Shown: positions 51,131 through 59,891 of the stretch, one piece after another
Layout of the letters: every line of letters begins with the position of its first letter
Numbering within the stretch: position 1 is the first letter of the stretch
Origin: CAIUGU01 sp963819685
GTDB taxonomy: Bacteria; Pseudomonadota; Gammaproteobacteria; Steroidobacterales; Steroidobacteraceae
Length of the DNA: 64,000 nt
Direction of reading: 5' to 3'
Assembly (NCBI GenBank): GCA_963819685.1
Contig: CAWFXI010000003.1
Location: forward strand, 1 to 64,000
The notes under the pieces: generated by a model
The model's input: the letters and a program-made list of their open reading frames with translations, nothing else
What the model was told of the DNA's origin: nothing
Databases searched by the model: none
Made by a program: the position numbers and the translations under genes

Positions 51131-51856
51131 ATGAATGCAGTCGATCCCATTCTCGTTATTGAGCGGCGTTACAACGGGCCGGTGGAGTGCGGGAATGGCG
51201 GCTACGCCTGCGGACTGATCGCCGGCCTCATCGGGCAACAGGTGAAGGTTCGACTGCAACGTCCCTTGCCGTTGGCGACTCCCCTGACCATCAAGCGACT
51301 CAGCAGCGTTGCCTGGCAGGACCAGTGGCAGGTAGTGAGCGGCGAAGAGGTTTTTGCTACCGCGTACAAGACCGGACTCGTGATGGAGGCGCCCCCACCG
51401 CCTTCGTATCTCGACGCGCTCGCCGCATCGACGCATTACGCCGGGTTTCAAGAGCATCCGTATCCGATGTGCTTCGTTTGCGGACCGCAGCGCCAGCGAG
51501 GCGATGGACTGCGGATCTTCGCCGCCGCTGTTTCCGGCAGCGATCTGGTGGCCGCGCCGTGGTTGCCTGACGCGTCGCTGAGCGACCCGAACGGCAAGGT
51601 GCGTCCGGAGTTCGTCTGGGCTGCGCTCGATTGTCCCGGCTGTTTCGCAGCGGTTCCGCTCGGGCGTCCGGCATTGCTGGGTGAGTTCGCGGTGCACGTC
51701 AACCGGCTCGTCCACATCGATGAGCCTTGCGTTGTGACGGGCTGGAAGATTTCGGTCGACGGACGCAAGTACAGGGCAGGCACGGCGCTGTTCGATGAAG
51801 ACGGCGAACTCTGCGCTGTCGGTCAGGCCACGTGGATCGCGATCGAGAAGAACTAG
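51131..51856 (+). CDS. Hotdog-fold thioesterase-like protein
   Basis: A 241-residue protein starting MNAVDPILVIERRYNGPVECGNGGYACGLIA, which resembles the N-terminal hotdog of actinobacterial/proteobacterial thioesterase-like proteins with the family motif PMCFVCGPQRQRGDGLRIF (about residues 116-134) in the middle and a second hotdog (FVWAALDCPGCFAA ... LLGEFAVHVNRLV). The Cys-X-X-Cys in CFVCG may bind metal. The substrate (acyl-CoA or other thioester) is not apparent. The stop is 7 bp after the DUF2007 gene's neighbourly spacing; a structured 400-bp gap follows. Confidence 0.7.
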   Translation: MNAVDPILVIERRYNGPVECGNGGYACGLIAGLIGQQVKVRLQRPLPLATPLTIKRLSSVAWQDQWQVVSGEEVFATAYKTGLVMEAPPPPSYLDALAASTHYAGFQEHPYPMCFVCGPQRQRGDGLRIFAAAVSGSDLVAAPWLPDASLSDPNGKVRPEFVWAALDCPGCFAAVPLGRPALLGEFAVHVNRLVHIDEPCVVTGWKISVDGRKYRAGTALFDEDGELCAVGQATWIAIEKN

Positions 51857-51870
51857 ACTGACGCGTCCGC

Positions 51871-51982
51871 CCGGATCGGTCGGGGAAGTCTTTTCAGGAC
51901 CGCCGTAAATCCATCCTTGGAGTCTTCGCAAAAACGTCCGGTGTTTTTGACGATCCTGAAAAGACTTCCCCGACCGATCCGG
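51871..51982. repeat. Long inverted repeat (32-bp arms)
   Basis: 51871-51902 and 51951-51982 are inverted copies with one mismatch (CCGGATCGGTCGGGG ... TTTTCAGGA). The 48-nt loop has further A/T-rich pairing. It opens the 411-bp gene-free stretch 51857-52267 and starts 15 bp after the hotdog gene's stop. Confidence 0.75.
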
Positions 51983-52066
51983 TCTCCCGCCTCTGGAGCG
52001 GCTCACGGAGACCGCACTTAAGGGCGTTTGTACCCGGAAGCAGCATCTCGGCGCGATTTCCGTCGG

Positions 52067-52248
52067 AAGTGATTTTCGAAACCTTAAAAAACAGGACGTT
52101 TTTTCAGGAGCCTATAGGGGTGGCGCGGTGAATCGTTGCGAAATGTATTTCGCCCGCGTCACGGGTGGCAACGGATTGCCACCCTGGTCCCTATGCGTAG
52201 CATGGACAGCGCAGCAGAGGGTATTTACGGCGTTTTCGAAAATCACTT
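52067..52248. repeat. Nested palindromes with 15-bp outer arms
   Basis: AAGTGATTTTCGAAA (52067-52081) is the exact inverse of 52234-52248. Inside lie AAAAAAC-N5-GTTTTTT (52086-52104) and the perfect hairpin GGGTGGCAA-CGGA-TTGCCACCC (52163-52184, including a 4-nt loop). In addition, CGCCGTAAAT at 51901-51910 is the inverse of 52223-52232, linking this unit to the preceding long inverted repeat. No ORF found in it. Confidence 0.65.
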
Positions 52249-52267
52249 GCGGCGGGAGTCGCGACTC

Positions 52268-53140
52268 TTAAAGCAGCACTGCCGTTGCGCCGGCGACAAC
52301 TAAGATCGCGCCGGCAATTTCCCAGGGCGCGACGCGTTCGCGGAACAGGTGCCGCGAGACTGCCCAGGCAATCAGTACGTCAACGAGTTGTACGGTCTTG
52401 ACTGCAGCTGCCGAGGGGCCAGTGGCAAACGCAGTGAACAGCATTGCCGATGAGATCGCACCTGCTGCTCCAGGCGTCAGAGAAGGACGCCAGGCGGCCA
52501 GCACTTCGCGAAACACACGACGATCGAACACAAGCAGCAGAAGCCCGACCCCCAGCGTTTGCATCGTGAGCGTCGAGATGAGTGCGGCAGCAGCGCCGAT
52601 CCAGGGTTCTCCACCCCACGCCAGAGCCGCTGCCCGGTAGCCGACCGACGCAAACGCAAACAGCAACCCCGAGCCTGCGCCGGCGAATGCGGCGCCCAAA
52701 GCATTTTTGTCGACGCTGACATGGGCCATGATGAGGACGCCGACAGTGCCGATCACAGCGCCAAACCAGTCACCTGCGGAGAGGCGGTCGCCGATGGTCA
52801 CCATACCGACAATGGCGGAGCCCAGTACTTCTGTCTTGGAGAGCGCGGTGGTCACCGCAAAGGCGCGAGAGCGCATGGACATCACGAGGGCAGCGGTGGC
52901 CGTCACTTGCGCGGTCGCGCCGACAAGGGTCCAGCCCACGAAGTCCCAGGACCACGTTCCACTTGGGCCGTAGAGCGCCAGCACGACTGCTCCCCACACC
53001 AGCGCGAAGGGGAGACCGTAGAGAAACCGGATATAGGTGGCGCCCCACAGTCCAAGGCGCTGGGTCAGGGATCGCTGGGCGGCGTTGCGCACGACCTGCA
53101 GGCCGGCTGCGCCAATCGCGAGATAAGGCCAGACGATCAC
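52268..53140 (-). CDS. EamA/DMT-family permease
   Basis: A 290-residue inner-membrane protein with about ten hydrophobic segments, arranged as two EamA repeats (first half FVGWTLVGATAQVTATAALVMSM; second half GAAGAISSAMLFTAFATGPSAAAVKTVQLVDVLIAWAVSRHLFRERVAPWEIAGAILVVAG). Drug/metabolite transporter family; the substrate is unknown. It starts at GTG 53140, overlapping the ubiB stop by 4 bases, and is the last gene of the long leftward operon. Confidence 0.85.
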   Translation of the reverse strand: MIVWPYLAIGAAGLQVVRNAAQRSLTQRLGLWGATYIRFLYGLPFALVWGAVVLALYGPSGTWSWDFVGWTLVGATAQVTATAALVMSMRSRAFAVTTALSKTEVLGSAIVGMVTIGDRLSAGDWFGAVIGTVGVLIMAHVSVDKNALGAAFAGAGSGLLFAFASVGYRAAALAWGGEPWIGAAAALISTLTMQTLGVGLLLLVFDRRVFREVLAAWRPSLTPGAAGAISSAMLFTAFATGPSAAAVKTVQLVDVLIAWAVSRHLFRERVAPWEIAGAILVVAGATAVLL

Positions 53141-54801
53141 GCGAGCAGGTGTCTCACGCGCTTCTTCTCGAGTACCAGTAGTTCAGTGACGCCGGCGATG
53201 AACAGCAGGTAACCCGGCCACTGCGGATCACGGACCAGCGCGAACCACAGCACGCCTCCAAGGCCCGCTGCAGCGGACAGGATCGTGGCGTCGCGACGCC
53301 TGGCGCTGTCGCGTGCCTCGTTACGCAGCTCCTCAAGATTTCCGGTCTGCACGGGTACCTGCAACCGGCCTTCGGCTGCACGCTGGATCGTGGTTTGCAG
53401 CAGTTGCGGCGTCAGTTTCAATGCCTCGATCAGGTCCGGCAGCTGGGTTCTGAAACTCTTCACCACGGCACGCACGCTGTAGCGGCTGCGCATCCACTCC
53501 CGCAGAATCGGCTGCGCCGTCTTCCAGAGGTCGAGCTCCGGATACAGCTGGCGTCCGAGGCCCTCGATCTGCAACAACGTCTTCTGCAACAGGATGAGCT
53601 GCGGTTGTACCGTCATCTCGAATCGCTGCGCGGTTTCGAACAACCGGATCAACACCTGCCCGAAGGAAATTTCCTTGAGCGGCTTGTTGAAGATCGGCTC
53701 GCACACGGTGCGCACAGCGGACTCAAGTTCGTCGACGCGGGTGCCGGCGGGTACCCAGCCGGAGTCCACGTGCAGCTTTGCTACGCGATGGTAGTCCCTG
53801 TCGAAAAACGCCATGAAATTCTCGGCGAGGTAGTGCTGGTCGCGCGGGTCCAGCGTACCGACGATGCCGAAATCGACGGCGGCGTAGCGTGGAAACTGCG
53901 GATCGTCGATCTGCACGAACACGTTCCCGGGATGCATGTCCGCATGGAAGAAGTTGTGCCGGAAGACCTGTGTGAAAAAGATTTCGACGCCATTTTCGGC
54001 GAGCCGCTGGAAATTGGTACCGCGCTTGCGCAATTCATCCAGGTCGCTGATCAGCACGCCGTGGATGCGTTCCATCACCATGACGTTCTTGCGGCACAGA
54101 TCCCAATGCACGGCAGGGACATACAGCAGGCTGGAAGTGGCGAAGTTGCGCTTGAGCTGCGCTGCGTTGGCCGCTTCGCGCATCAGATCGAGCTCGTCGA
54201 GAATGGTCTTCTGATATTCCCGGACCACCTCTACGGCGCGCAGTCGATGGCCTTCGCTCCAGTACTTTTCGGCCAGGTGCGCCAACTCGAACATCACCTC
54301 GATGTCCTTGTCGATCAGCGCCCGGATACCGGGCCGCACGATCTTGACGATGACCTCGCTGTCATCCTTCAGTCTGGCAACATGTACCTGGGCGATCGTC
54401 GCCGCGGCCAGTGGATTCTCGTCAAATGACGCGAAGACTTCCCCGACAGGACGACCATAGGCGTCCTCGACGAGCTTGCGGGCGATGGCACCGGGAAAGG
54501 GAGGAACGCGATCCTGCAGCTTGGCAAGTTCATCGGCGATGTCGGTCGGCAGCAGGTCACGCCGGGTCGACAGCGTCTGGCCCAATTTCATGAAGATCGG
54601 CCCCAGCTCTTCGAGGGCCTGCCGCAGCCGCTGTGCCCGTGTGCCCGACACCTTGCCGCTGCTGAACCAGGCGCCCGGCGACAGGTAAAACGCAAACCGC
54701 AGTGGCCGGAACAGATGCGTGGCAAGGATGATGTCATCCAGGCCGTGCTTGATGAGCACGCGCTGGATGGTGAGCAGCCGGGAGAGAACGCGAAGTTTCA
54801 T
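53137..54801 (-). CDS. ubiB: Ubiquinone biosynthesis protein UbiB (ABC1/ADCK kinase-like)
   Basis: A 554-residue atypical protein-kinase-like ATPase needed for ubiquinone biosynthesis. It shows the KxGQ motif region LGPIFMKLGQTLSTRRDLLP (about residues 66-85), the Ala-rich nucleotide loop LAAATIAQVHVARL, HADMHPGNVFVQ (catalytic loop) and YAAVDFGIVG (metal loop), plus two C-terminal hydrophobic helices (AAAGLGGVLWFALV; GYLLFIAGVTELLVL). It was long annotated as the hydroxylase; the kinase-like fold indicates an auxiliary ATPase. Overlaps ubiJ by 4 bases. Confidence 0.95.
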   Translation of the reverse strand: MKLRVLSRLLTIQRVLIKHGLDDIILATHLFRPLRFAFYLSPGAWFSSGKVSGTRAQRLRQALEELGPIFMKLGQTLSTRRDLLPTDIADELAKLQDRVPPFPGAIARKLVEDAYGRPVGEVFASFDENPLAAATIAQVHVARLKDDSEVIVKIVRPGIRALIDKDIEVMFELAHLAEKYWSEGHRLRAVEVVREYQKTILDELDLMREAANAAQLKRNFATSSLLYVPAVHWDLCRKNVMVMERIHGVLISDLDELRKRGTNFQRLAENGVEIFFTQVFRHNFFHADMHPGNVFVQIDDPQFPRYAAVDFGIVGTLDPRDQHYLAENFMAFFDRDYHRVAKLHVDSGWVPAGTRVDELESAVRTVCEPIFNKPLKEISFGQVLIRLFETAQRFEMTVQPQLILLQKTLLQIEGLGRQLYPELDLWKTAQPILREWMRSRYSVRAVVKSFRTQLPDLIEALKLTPQLLQTTIQRAAEGRLQVPVQTGNLEELRNEARDSARRRDATILSAAAGLGGVLWFALVRDPQWPGYLLFIAGVTELLVLEKKRVRHLLA

Positions 54802-55400
54802 GTGTCAGTCGGACGCTTAGCGCATTCGAGCGCAAGCCTGGCTTCCACCCGTTCAACGTCATCGCGTATCCGGTCGACACCGGCGGTGAACTCATTGACC
54901 TCGAGACGGGTTGGCAGATCGCGGCTTTCTTCCTGCAGGTACTCGGTCAGGTTCTGGCCGAAGGTCCTGGCAGCCTTCTGGCCGAAGCTCAGTGCCCCGC
55001 GGGCCATGGAACCAATCTGATAAGCCGCTACATCCCCCACCAGATGCGACAACTCTTCCTCCAGATCGGGACGAGCCACCTTCAGCAGGTTCTGGAAACT
55101 CTGCGCCGCTTCGGCATCCCCTTCGATCCGCACCACGCCGGAACGGATCTGCGATTCCGGTGCCTTTGTCACCAGGCCAAGTAACGCAAGTGGACTTCCC
55201 GAGATCGATGCGTCTGGTTTGCCTGCGTGCGTCGTCGACAATGCCAGCTTCTGGCCATCGGAGCGGCAATAGATCGATAGCGCAAGGCCAGTGACATTGA
55301 GAGCCAGCACGCGGCCTTCCAGTTTCCGGCAGAGATTCGTGGCTGTCGTGGAATCCGCGAGCGTGCGATTGAGCAGCGCCTCGAGTGGCGAGAGCATCAT
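54798..55400 (-). CDS. ubiJ: Ubiquinone biosynthesis accessory factor UbiJ (SCP2 domain)
   Basis: A 200-residue protein with an N-terminal SCP2 lipid-binding domain (LEGRVLALNVTGLALSIYCRSDGQKLALSTTHAGKPDASISGSPLALLGL) and a C-terminal helical/coiled-coil tail (VDRIRDDVERVEARLALE). UbiJ binds ubiquinone intermediates and scaffolds the soluble Ubi complex with UbiK. The gene order ubiE-ubiJ-ubiB is the gammaproteobacterial arrangement. Its ATG shares one base with the ubiE stop. Confidence 0.9.
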   Translation of the reverse strand: MMLSPLEALLNRTLADSTTATNLCRKLEGRVLALNVTGLALSIYCRSDGQKLALSTTHAGKPDASISGSPLALLGLVTKAPESQIRSGVVRIEGDAEAAQSFQNLLKVARPDLEEELSHLVGDVAAYQIGSMARGALSFGQKAARTFGQNLTEYLQEESRDLPTRLEVNEFTAGVDRIRDDVERVEARLALECAKRPTDT

Positions 55401-56158
55401 CAGTATTTGAATCCGCGATGCAGCGCGACGATGCCGCCGCTCAGGTTGTTGTAGCGCGCCTGCTCGAATCCAGCGGTGCGCATCATCTCAAGCAGCTCAT
55501 CCTGTTTGGGAAAACGGCGGATCGATTCCGCCAGATACCGGTAGCTCGCTTCGTCACCTGCCACCAGCTTTCCGAGCCAGGGCAGTACGCTGAACGAGTA
55601 GGCATCGTAGACCGGCTTCAGGCCGGGCGCCGTGGGATGGGAAAACTCGAGGATCAGCAGCCGGCCACCGGGCTTGAGCACGCGGAACATCGAAGCAAGC
55701 GCGGCCTGCTTGTCCGTGACGTTCCGCAGGCCGAAGCCGATAGTCACACAATCAAACGACTCATCCGCAAACGGCAGGCACTCGGCATTCGCCAGTGCGA
55801 ATTCCACGCCGCGGACGATGCCTTGGTTGATAAGGCTGTCGCGACCCTGGGCCAGCATCGCCGCGTTGATGTCCGACAGGACGACCTTGCCCGCAGGGCC
55901 CACCTGGCGTGACATGCCCGCCGCCAGATCGCCGGTACCCCCGGCAACGTCGAGTGCTGCCTGTCCGGGCCGCAGGCCGGTCTGGCCCAGCGTAAACCGC
56001 TTCCACAGCCGGTGCATGCCGCCCGACATGAGGTCGTTCATCAGGTCGTACTTGCCGGCGACCGATTCAAAAACGGCACGGACGCGACGAGCCTTGTCGG
56101 CTACGGGAACTTCCGTATAGCCGAAGTCGACAGTGCTGGAATCGCTGGTGGGCTTCAT
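55400..56158 (-). CDS. ubiE: Demethylmenaquinone/2-methoxy-benzoquinol methyltransferase
   Basis: A C-methyltransferase of about 252 residues in ubiquinone (and menaquinone) synthesis. SAM motif I is ALDVAGGTGDLAAGM, with NAECLPFADESFDCVTIGFGLRNVTDK and FRVLKPGGRLLILEFSHP following; it starts with the conserved DFGYTEVPVADKARRVRAVFESVAGKYDLMNDLMS. The ATG at 56158 fits the family start; an in-frame ATG at 56188 would add ten residues. First of the ubi genes in the leftward operon. Confidence 0.95.
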   Translation of the reverse strand: MKPTSDSSTVDFGYTEVPVADKARRVRAVFESVAGKYDLMNDLMSGGMHRLWKRFTLGQTGLRPGQAALDVAGGTGDLAAGMSRQVGPAGKVVLSDINAAMLAQGRDSLINQGIVRGVEFALANAECLPFADESFDCVTIGFGLRNVTDKQAALASMFRVLKPGGRLLILEFSHPTAPGLKPVYDAYSFSVLPWLGKLVAGDEASYRYLAESIRRFPKQDELLEMMRTAGFEQARYNNLSGGIVALHRGFKY

Positions 56159-56208
56159 GAATGCCGGGAAAGGGGGGACTGCCGGCATTGTAGCAGGGCG
56201 GTCCGCGG

Positions 56209-56559
56209 CTAGAGGTCCGTGTACTTCCGGCTGCTGCCCCGCGCTTTGTCGACCGGGTACTTGCGGGCATTCAGGACCAGCTTGGCCTCGGCGGCGGCCA
56301 GAAGATCGACGTCGAGCTTGTCCGCCAGGCGGATCAGGTACAGCAGCACATCGGCCAGTTCTTCCCGGATGGGCTGAAGCTGCTCCGGAGAGAGCGATCG
56401 ACTCTGCTCATCGGTGAGCCACTGGAAATGTTCGAGCAGTTCGGCGGCTTCAACGCTGAGCGCAGCGGCCAGGTTCTTCGGGGAATGAAACTGGTCCCAG
56501 TCGCGTTCGGTGGCGAAGGTGCGCAGGGCTTCACGCAGGGCTTTGAGGTCAGCGTTCAT
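56209..56559 (-). CDS. MazG-like nucleotide pyrophosphohydrolase
   Basis: A 116-residue all-helical pyrophosphatase of the MazG/RS21-C6 type that hydrolyses (probably non-canonical or dCTP-like) NTPs. The metal motif is EAAELLEHFQWL (about residues 38-49) followed by EELADVLLYLIRLADKLDVDL (about 66-86), the ExxE-(N)-ExxD pattern. It overlaps the DUF971 gene by 4 bases and precedes ubiE; a housekeeping role in nucleotide sanitation is likely. Confidence 0.88.
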   Translation of the reverse strand: MNADLKALREALRTFATERDWDQFHSPKNLAAALSVEAAELLEHFQWLTDEQSRSLSPEQLQPIREELADVLLYLIRLADKLDVDLLAAAEAKLVLNARKYPVDKARGSSRKYTDL

Positions 56560-56942
56560 GACGCTTGGCTATCACCGGTCTTCACGCCGGGCGTCGGGTA
56601 CGGAATTCCCAGGTCCTTCAGGCGATCGAGGTATTGCTGCCACTTCGCCGCATGGTCCCTCCCCAGCTCCTGAAGGTAGGCCCAGGTGTAGAGCCCGGTG
56701 TCATGGCCATCATCGAAGATCAGCTTGATCGCGTAATGTCCCACCGGTTCAACCGCTGTGATCCGTACCAGCTCCTTCCCCAGCTGCAGGGTTTCCTGGC
56801 CTTGTCCATGTCCGCGTACTTCGGCTGACGGCGAATACACCCGCAGATACTCGAATGGCAACTCAAAGCGCGTGTCGTCATCGAAACTCACCTCCAGCAG
56901 GCGGGATTTCGTGCGCAGTTTGATGGCCGTGGGATGCGGCAT
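56556..56942 (-). CDS. DUF971 / gamma-butyrobetaine hydroxylase-like N-terminal domain protein
   Basis: A 128-residue stand-alone GBBH-like N-terminal domain: IKLRTKSRLLEVSFDDDTRFELPFEYLRVYSPSAEVRGHG, then VGHYAIKLIFDDGHDTGLYTWAYLQELG. It lacks the oxygenase domain and the usual N-terminal zinc cysteines. It lies 6 bp after hslU, a gammaproteobacterial gene order. The biochemical role is not established; relatives are linked to Fe-S cluster handling (ApbC/Mrp fusions) elsewhere. Confidence 0.88.
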   Translation of the reverse strand: MPHPTAIKLRTKSRLLEVSFDDDTRFELPFEYLRVYSPSAEVRGHGQGQETLQLGKELVRITAVEPVGHYAIKLIFDDGHDTGLYTWAYLQELGRDHAAKWQQYLDRLKDLGIPYPTPGVKTGDSQAS

Positions 56943-56948
56943 GCGATT

Positions 56949-58286
56949 CTACAGGATGTACCGCGTCAGGTCTTCGTCCTTGACCAGTTCGCCAAGATAG
57001 CGGTCGACATAGTCCGCATCGACGGTGACCTGCCGCGCGCCTCCATCCGTGGCATCAAACGAGACCTGTTCGAGCAGACGCTCCATGACGGTATGCAGGC
57101 GACGGGCGCCGATGTTTTCCGTCCTTTCGTTGACCTGGAAAGCGACTTCTGCGATCCGCCGAACGCCACTCTCCGCGTAGTCAAGTTCAAGCCCTTCCGT
57201 TCTGAGCAATGCCTGGTACTGGGCGCAAAGGGACGCATCCGGCTCGGTGAGGATGCGGACAAAATCATCGACCTTCAGTGCCTCGAGTTCGACACGGATG
57301 GGGAAGCGGCCCTGCAACTCCGGAATCAGATCGGAGGGCTTGGCCATGTGGAATGCACCCGACGCAATGAACAGCATGTGATCGGTCTTCACCATGCCGT
57401 ACTTCGTGGTGACGGTACTGCCTTCAACCAGCGGCAGCAGGTCGCGCTGCACCCCCTCACGGGAGACATCCGCACCCATGGTTTCCTGCCGGCGCGCGAT
57501 CTTGTCGATCTCATCGATGAAGACGATGCCGTTCTGCTCGGCATTCCTGAGGGCGCGCACCTTCAGCTCGTCCTCATTGATCATCTTGCCGGCCTCTTCG
57601 TCGGTCAGCAGCTTGAAGGCTTCCTGCACTTTGAGTTTGCGGGCCTTGGTCCGCGCTTGCCCCAGATTCTGGAACATGCCCTGCAGCTGCTGGGACAGGT
57701 CTTCCATGCCCGGCGGTGCCATGATCTCGACGCCTGCGGGAATGGCGCGCACTTCAATCTCGATCTCCCGATCGTCGAGCTGGCCTTCACGCAGCATCTT
57801 GCGGAAGCGCTGGCGCGTATCGTTTTCCTTTGCCCCGGCTTCCGGCTCGGTCGTGAATCCCACTGATCGCGGGCGCGGCAACAGGGCGTCGAGGACGCGA
57901 TCCTCGGCCGCATCCATGGCGCGGTGCTTGACCTTCTCCACCTCGATCTCCCGCGTCATCTTGACGGCGACGTCGAGCAGATCCTTGATGATCGAGTCGA
58001 CTTCACGGCCGACGTAGCCGACTTCGGTGAACTTGGTGGCTTCCACCTTGATGAAAGGCGCCTTTGCCAGACGGGCGAGACGGCGCGCGATTTCCGTCTT
58101 GCCGACGCCGGTCGGCCCGATCATCAGGATGTTCTTGGGGGTGATCTCGGCACGCAGCGGTTCATCCACCTGCATCCGGCGCCAGCGGTTGCGAAGTGCG
58201 ATGGCGACTGCACGCTTGGCAGCACCCTGCCCGACAATGTGCTTGTCGAGCTCCTGGACGATTTCACGGGGGGTCATGTCGGACAT
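56949..58286 (-). CDS. hslU: ATP-dependent protease ATPase subunit HslU
   Basis: A 445-residue AAA+ unfoldase that feeds HslV. It starts MTPREIVQELDKHIVGQ after three residues, with Walker A IGPTGVGKTEIARRLARL (about residues 53-70), the I-domain between about 110 and 240, Walker B GIVFIDEIDKIA (about 248-259), sensor/Arg finger RFPIRVEL, and the C-terminal HslV-contacting tail EDLTRYIL. The length is normal. It lies 68 bp after hslV. Confidence 0.96.
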   Translation of the reverse strand: MSDMTPREIVQELDKHIVGQGAAKRAVAIALRNRWRRMQVDEPLRAEITPKNILMIGPTGVGKTEIARRLARLAKAPFIKVEATKFTEVGYVGREVDSIIKDLLDVAVKMTREIEVEKVKHRAMDAAEDRVLDALLPRPRSVGFTTEPEAGAKENDTRQRFRKMLREGQLDDREIEIEVRAIPAGVEIMAPPGMEDLSQQLQGMFQNLGQARTKARKLKVQEAFKLLTDEEAGKMINEDELKVRALRNAEQNGIVFIDEIDKIARRQETMGADVSREGVQRDLLPLVEGSTVTTKYGMVKTDHMLFIASGAFHMAKPSDLIPELQGRFPIRVELEALKVDDFVRILTEPDASLCAQYQALLRTEGLELDYAESGVRRIAEVAFQVNERTENIGARRLHTVMERLLEQVSFDATDGGARQVTVDADYVDRYLGELVKDEDLTRYIL

Positions 58287-58354
58287 AGTGGAATGGGTGA
58301 GTCGGAGGCTGGGCTAGAAGCAGAAGGTACCGGCTTCATCAATCCCATTCCCAT

Positions 58355-58907
58355 CTATCCCCTCAGCTCTTCGATCGTCAGATTCCTGTTCGTGTAGATG
58401 CAGATATCTGCGGCGATGTTCAGTGCCTTTTCGACGATGGCGCGGGCATCGAGTTCAGTATTCTGCAGCAGCGCACGAGCAGCGGCCTGCGCATAGGTGC
58501 CACCTGAGCCAATGGCCATCAGGTCCTCTTCGGGTTCGATCACGTCGCCGTTGCCTGAAATGATGAACGAATTGCGCACGTCTGCGACGCACAGCAGTGC
58601 TTCGAGACGCCTGAGGCTGCGGTCCGAGCGCCAGTCCTTGGCCAGTTCGATGGCAGCGCGGGTAAGGTTGCCATACTGCTGCAGCTTGTTCTCGAAACGC
58701 TCGAACAGCGTGAAGGCATCGGCGGTGCCACCCGCGAAACCCGCGAGCACCTTGCCGTCATACAGGCCTCGCACCTTGCGGGCATTGCCCTTCATGACGG
58801 TATTGCCCAGGGTAACCTGGCCATCGCCACCGATCACGACGACGCCATTGCGCCTGACGGACAGGATCGTGGTGCCGTGGAAATCTGCAGAGGAGAGGTG
58901 TGGTCAT
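58355..58907 (-). CDS. hslV: ATP-dependent protease peptidase subunit HslV (frameshift near start)
   Basis: A threonine peptidase of about 183 residues. The bulk reads FHGTTILSVRRNGVVVIGGDGQVTLGNTVMKGNARKVRGLYDGKVLAGFAGGTADAF in family-typical order (shown here only as landmarks: catalytic Thr in HGTTILSVRR, about residue 12). There is no ATG in that frame upstream of the catalytic Thr; a stop intervenes. The natural start is the ATG at 58907 (MTTPL | SSADFHGTT), joined by removing one base in the C/T run near 58888-58893. A sequence error in this conserved gene is the best explanation. It heads the leftward hslVU-ubi operon. Confidence 0.88.
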
Positions 58908-58961
58908 GGGCTCGATCAGGCTGAAGGCGTACACGCAACGGGCCTGCCGATCTGACCTGAG

Positions 58962-59870
58962 CTAGCCGCCCGCCTTGCGGCGGGCCCGTGGGTGGGCCGC
59001 GTCATAGGTCTTGGCGAGATGCTGGAAATCAAGGTGCGTATAGATCTGCGTGGTTGAAATATTGGCGTGTCCGAGCAGTTCCTGGACGCCGCGCAGATCG
59101 TGGCTCGATTCGAGCAGGTGGGTGGCGAACGAATGCCGGAACATGTGCGGATGCATAGGGATACCGATGCCCTGGAGTCGCGCCCAGCGCGCTACTCGCA
59201 GCTGGATTGCCCGGGGCCCGAGTCGCGTACCGTTGCGTCCGACAAACACGCTGGTTTCTTCAGCGCCCGCCAGCGCGACGCGTTCCTTCAGCCATGCCGA
59301 CAGCGCGTTGATCGCCTGCGAGCCAACCGGAACGATACGGGTCTTGCTGCCCTTGCCGAGCACCCGCACCGTGCGATCCTTGAGGTCCAGGTCAAAGAGA
59401 TCCAGCTGGACGAGTTCGGACAGTCGCAAGCCTGACGAATACAGCAGTTCCATCAAGGCCTTGTCGCGGGTATCGAGCCGATCGTCGGTGCGGAATTCCA
59501 GCAGCCGCGCCATCTGGTCCGCATCGAGCGTCTGCGGCAGCCGCTTGCGCGCCTTGGGTGCCTTGATCTCGAGGCCCGGATTCGCGCGGATGACCTGCTC
59601 GCGCAGCAGGAACTCGCAGAATGAGCGAACTGCGGCGAGTCGACGCTGGATGCTCGGGGGAGCCAGGCCCTGCCGGTGTTCACGAGCCGCGAAACTGCGG
59701 ACCCGATGTCCATCCAGTTCGGACCAGTCCTCGATGCCGTCGTGATCGCAGAAAGCGGCAAATTTCTTCAAGTCCAGCGCATAGGCGGATGCCGTATGGG
59801 CCGAGAGGCGCCGTTCGCTCTTGAGGTGAGTCAGGAAGCGCGGAATCCAGGCGAGGGCGGAAGGGAGCAT
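58962..59870 (-). CDS. xerC: Tyrosine recombinase XerC
   Basis: A 302-residue site-specific recombinase that resolves chromosome dimers at dif with XerD. The N-terminal SAM-like domain (HLKSERRLSAHTASAYALDLKKFAAF) is followed by the catalytic set: Arg in SSGLRLSELVQLD, Lys in GKGSKTRIVP, HMFRHSFATHLL (His-X-X-Arg), His in LLGHANISTTQIYTHL and the nucleophilic Tyr there. XerC rather than XerD because of the DUF484-xerC-hslV order. The C-terminus ARRKAGG is basic. Confidence 0.93.
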   Translation of the reverse strand: MLPSALAWIPRFLTHLKSERRLSAHTASAYALDLKKFAAFCDHDGIEDWSELDGHRVRSFAAREHRQGLAPPSIQRRLAAVRSFCEFLLREQVIRANPGLEIKAPKARKRLPQTLDADQMARLLEFRTDDRLDTRDKALMELLYSSGLRLSELVQLDLFDLDLKDRTVRVLGKGSKTRIVPVGSQAINALSAWLKERVALAGAEETSVFVGRNGTRLGPRAIQLRVARWARLQGIGIPMHPHMFRHSFATHLLESSHDLRGVQELLGHANISTTQIYTHLDFQHLAKTYDAAHPRARRKAGG

Positions 59871-59891
59871 CGTGATTCGTGAAGGGTGAAA

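Noticed and set aside
53395..54429. 344-codon plus-strand open frame opposite ubiB
   Set aside because: The ubiB frame has all kinase-like motifs; the opposite frame has none.
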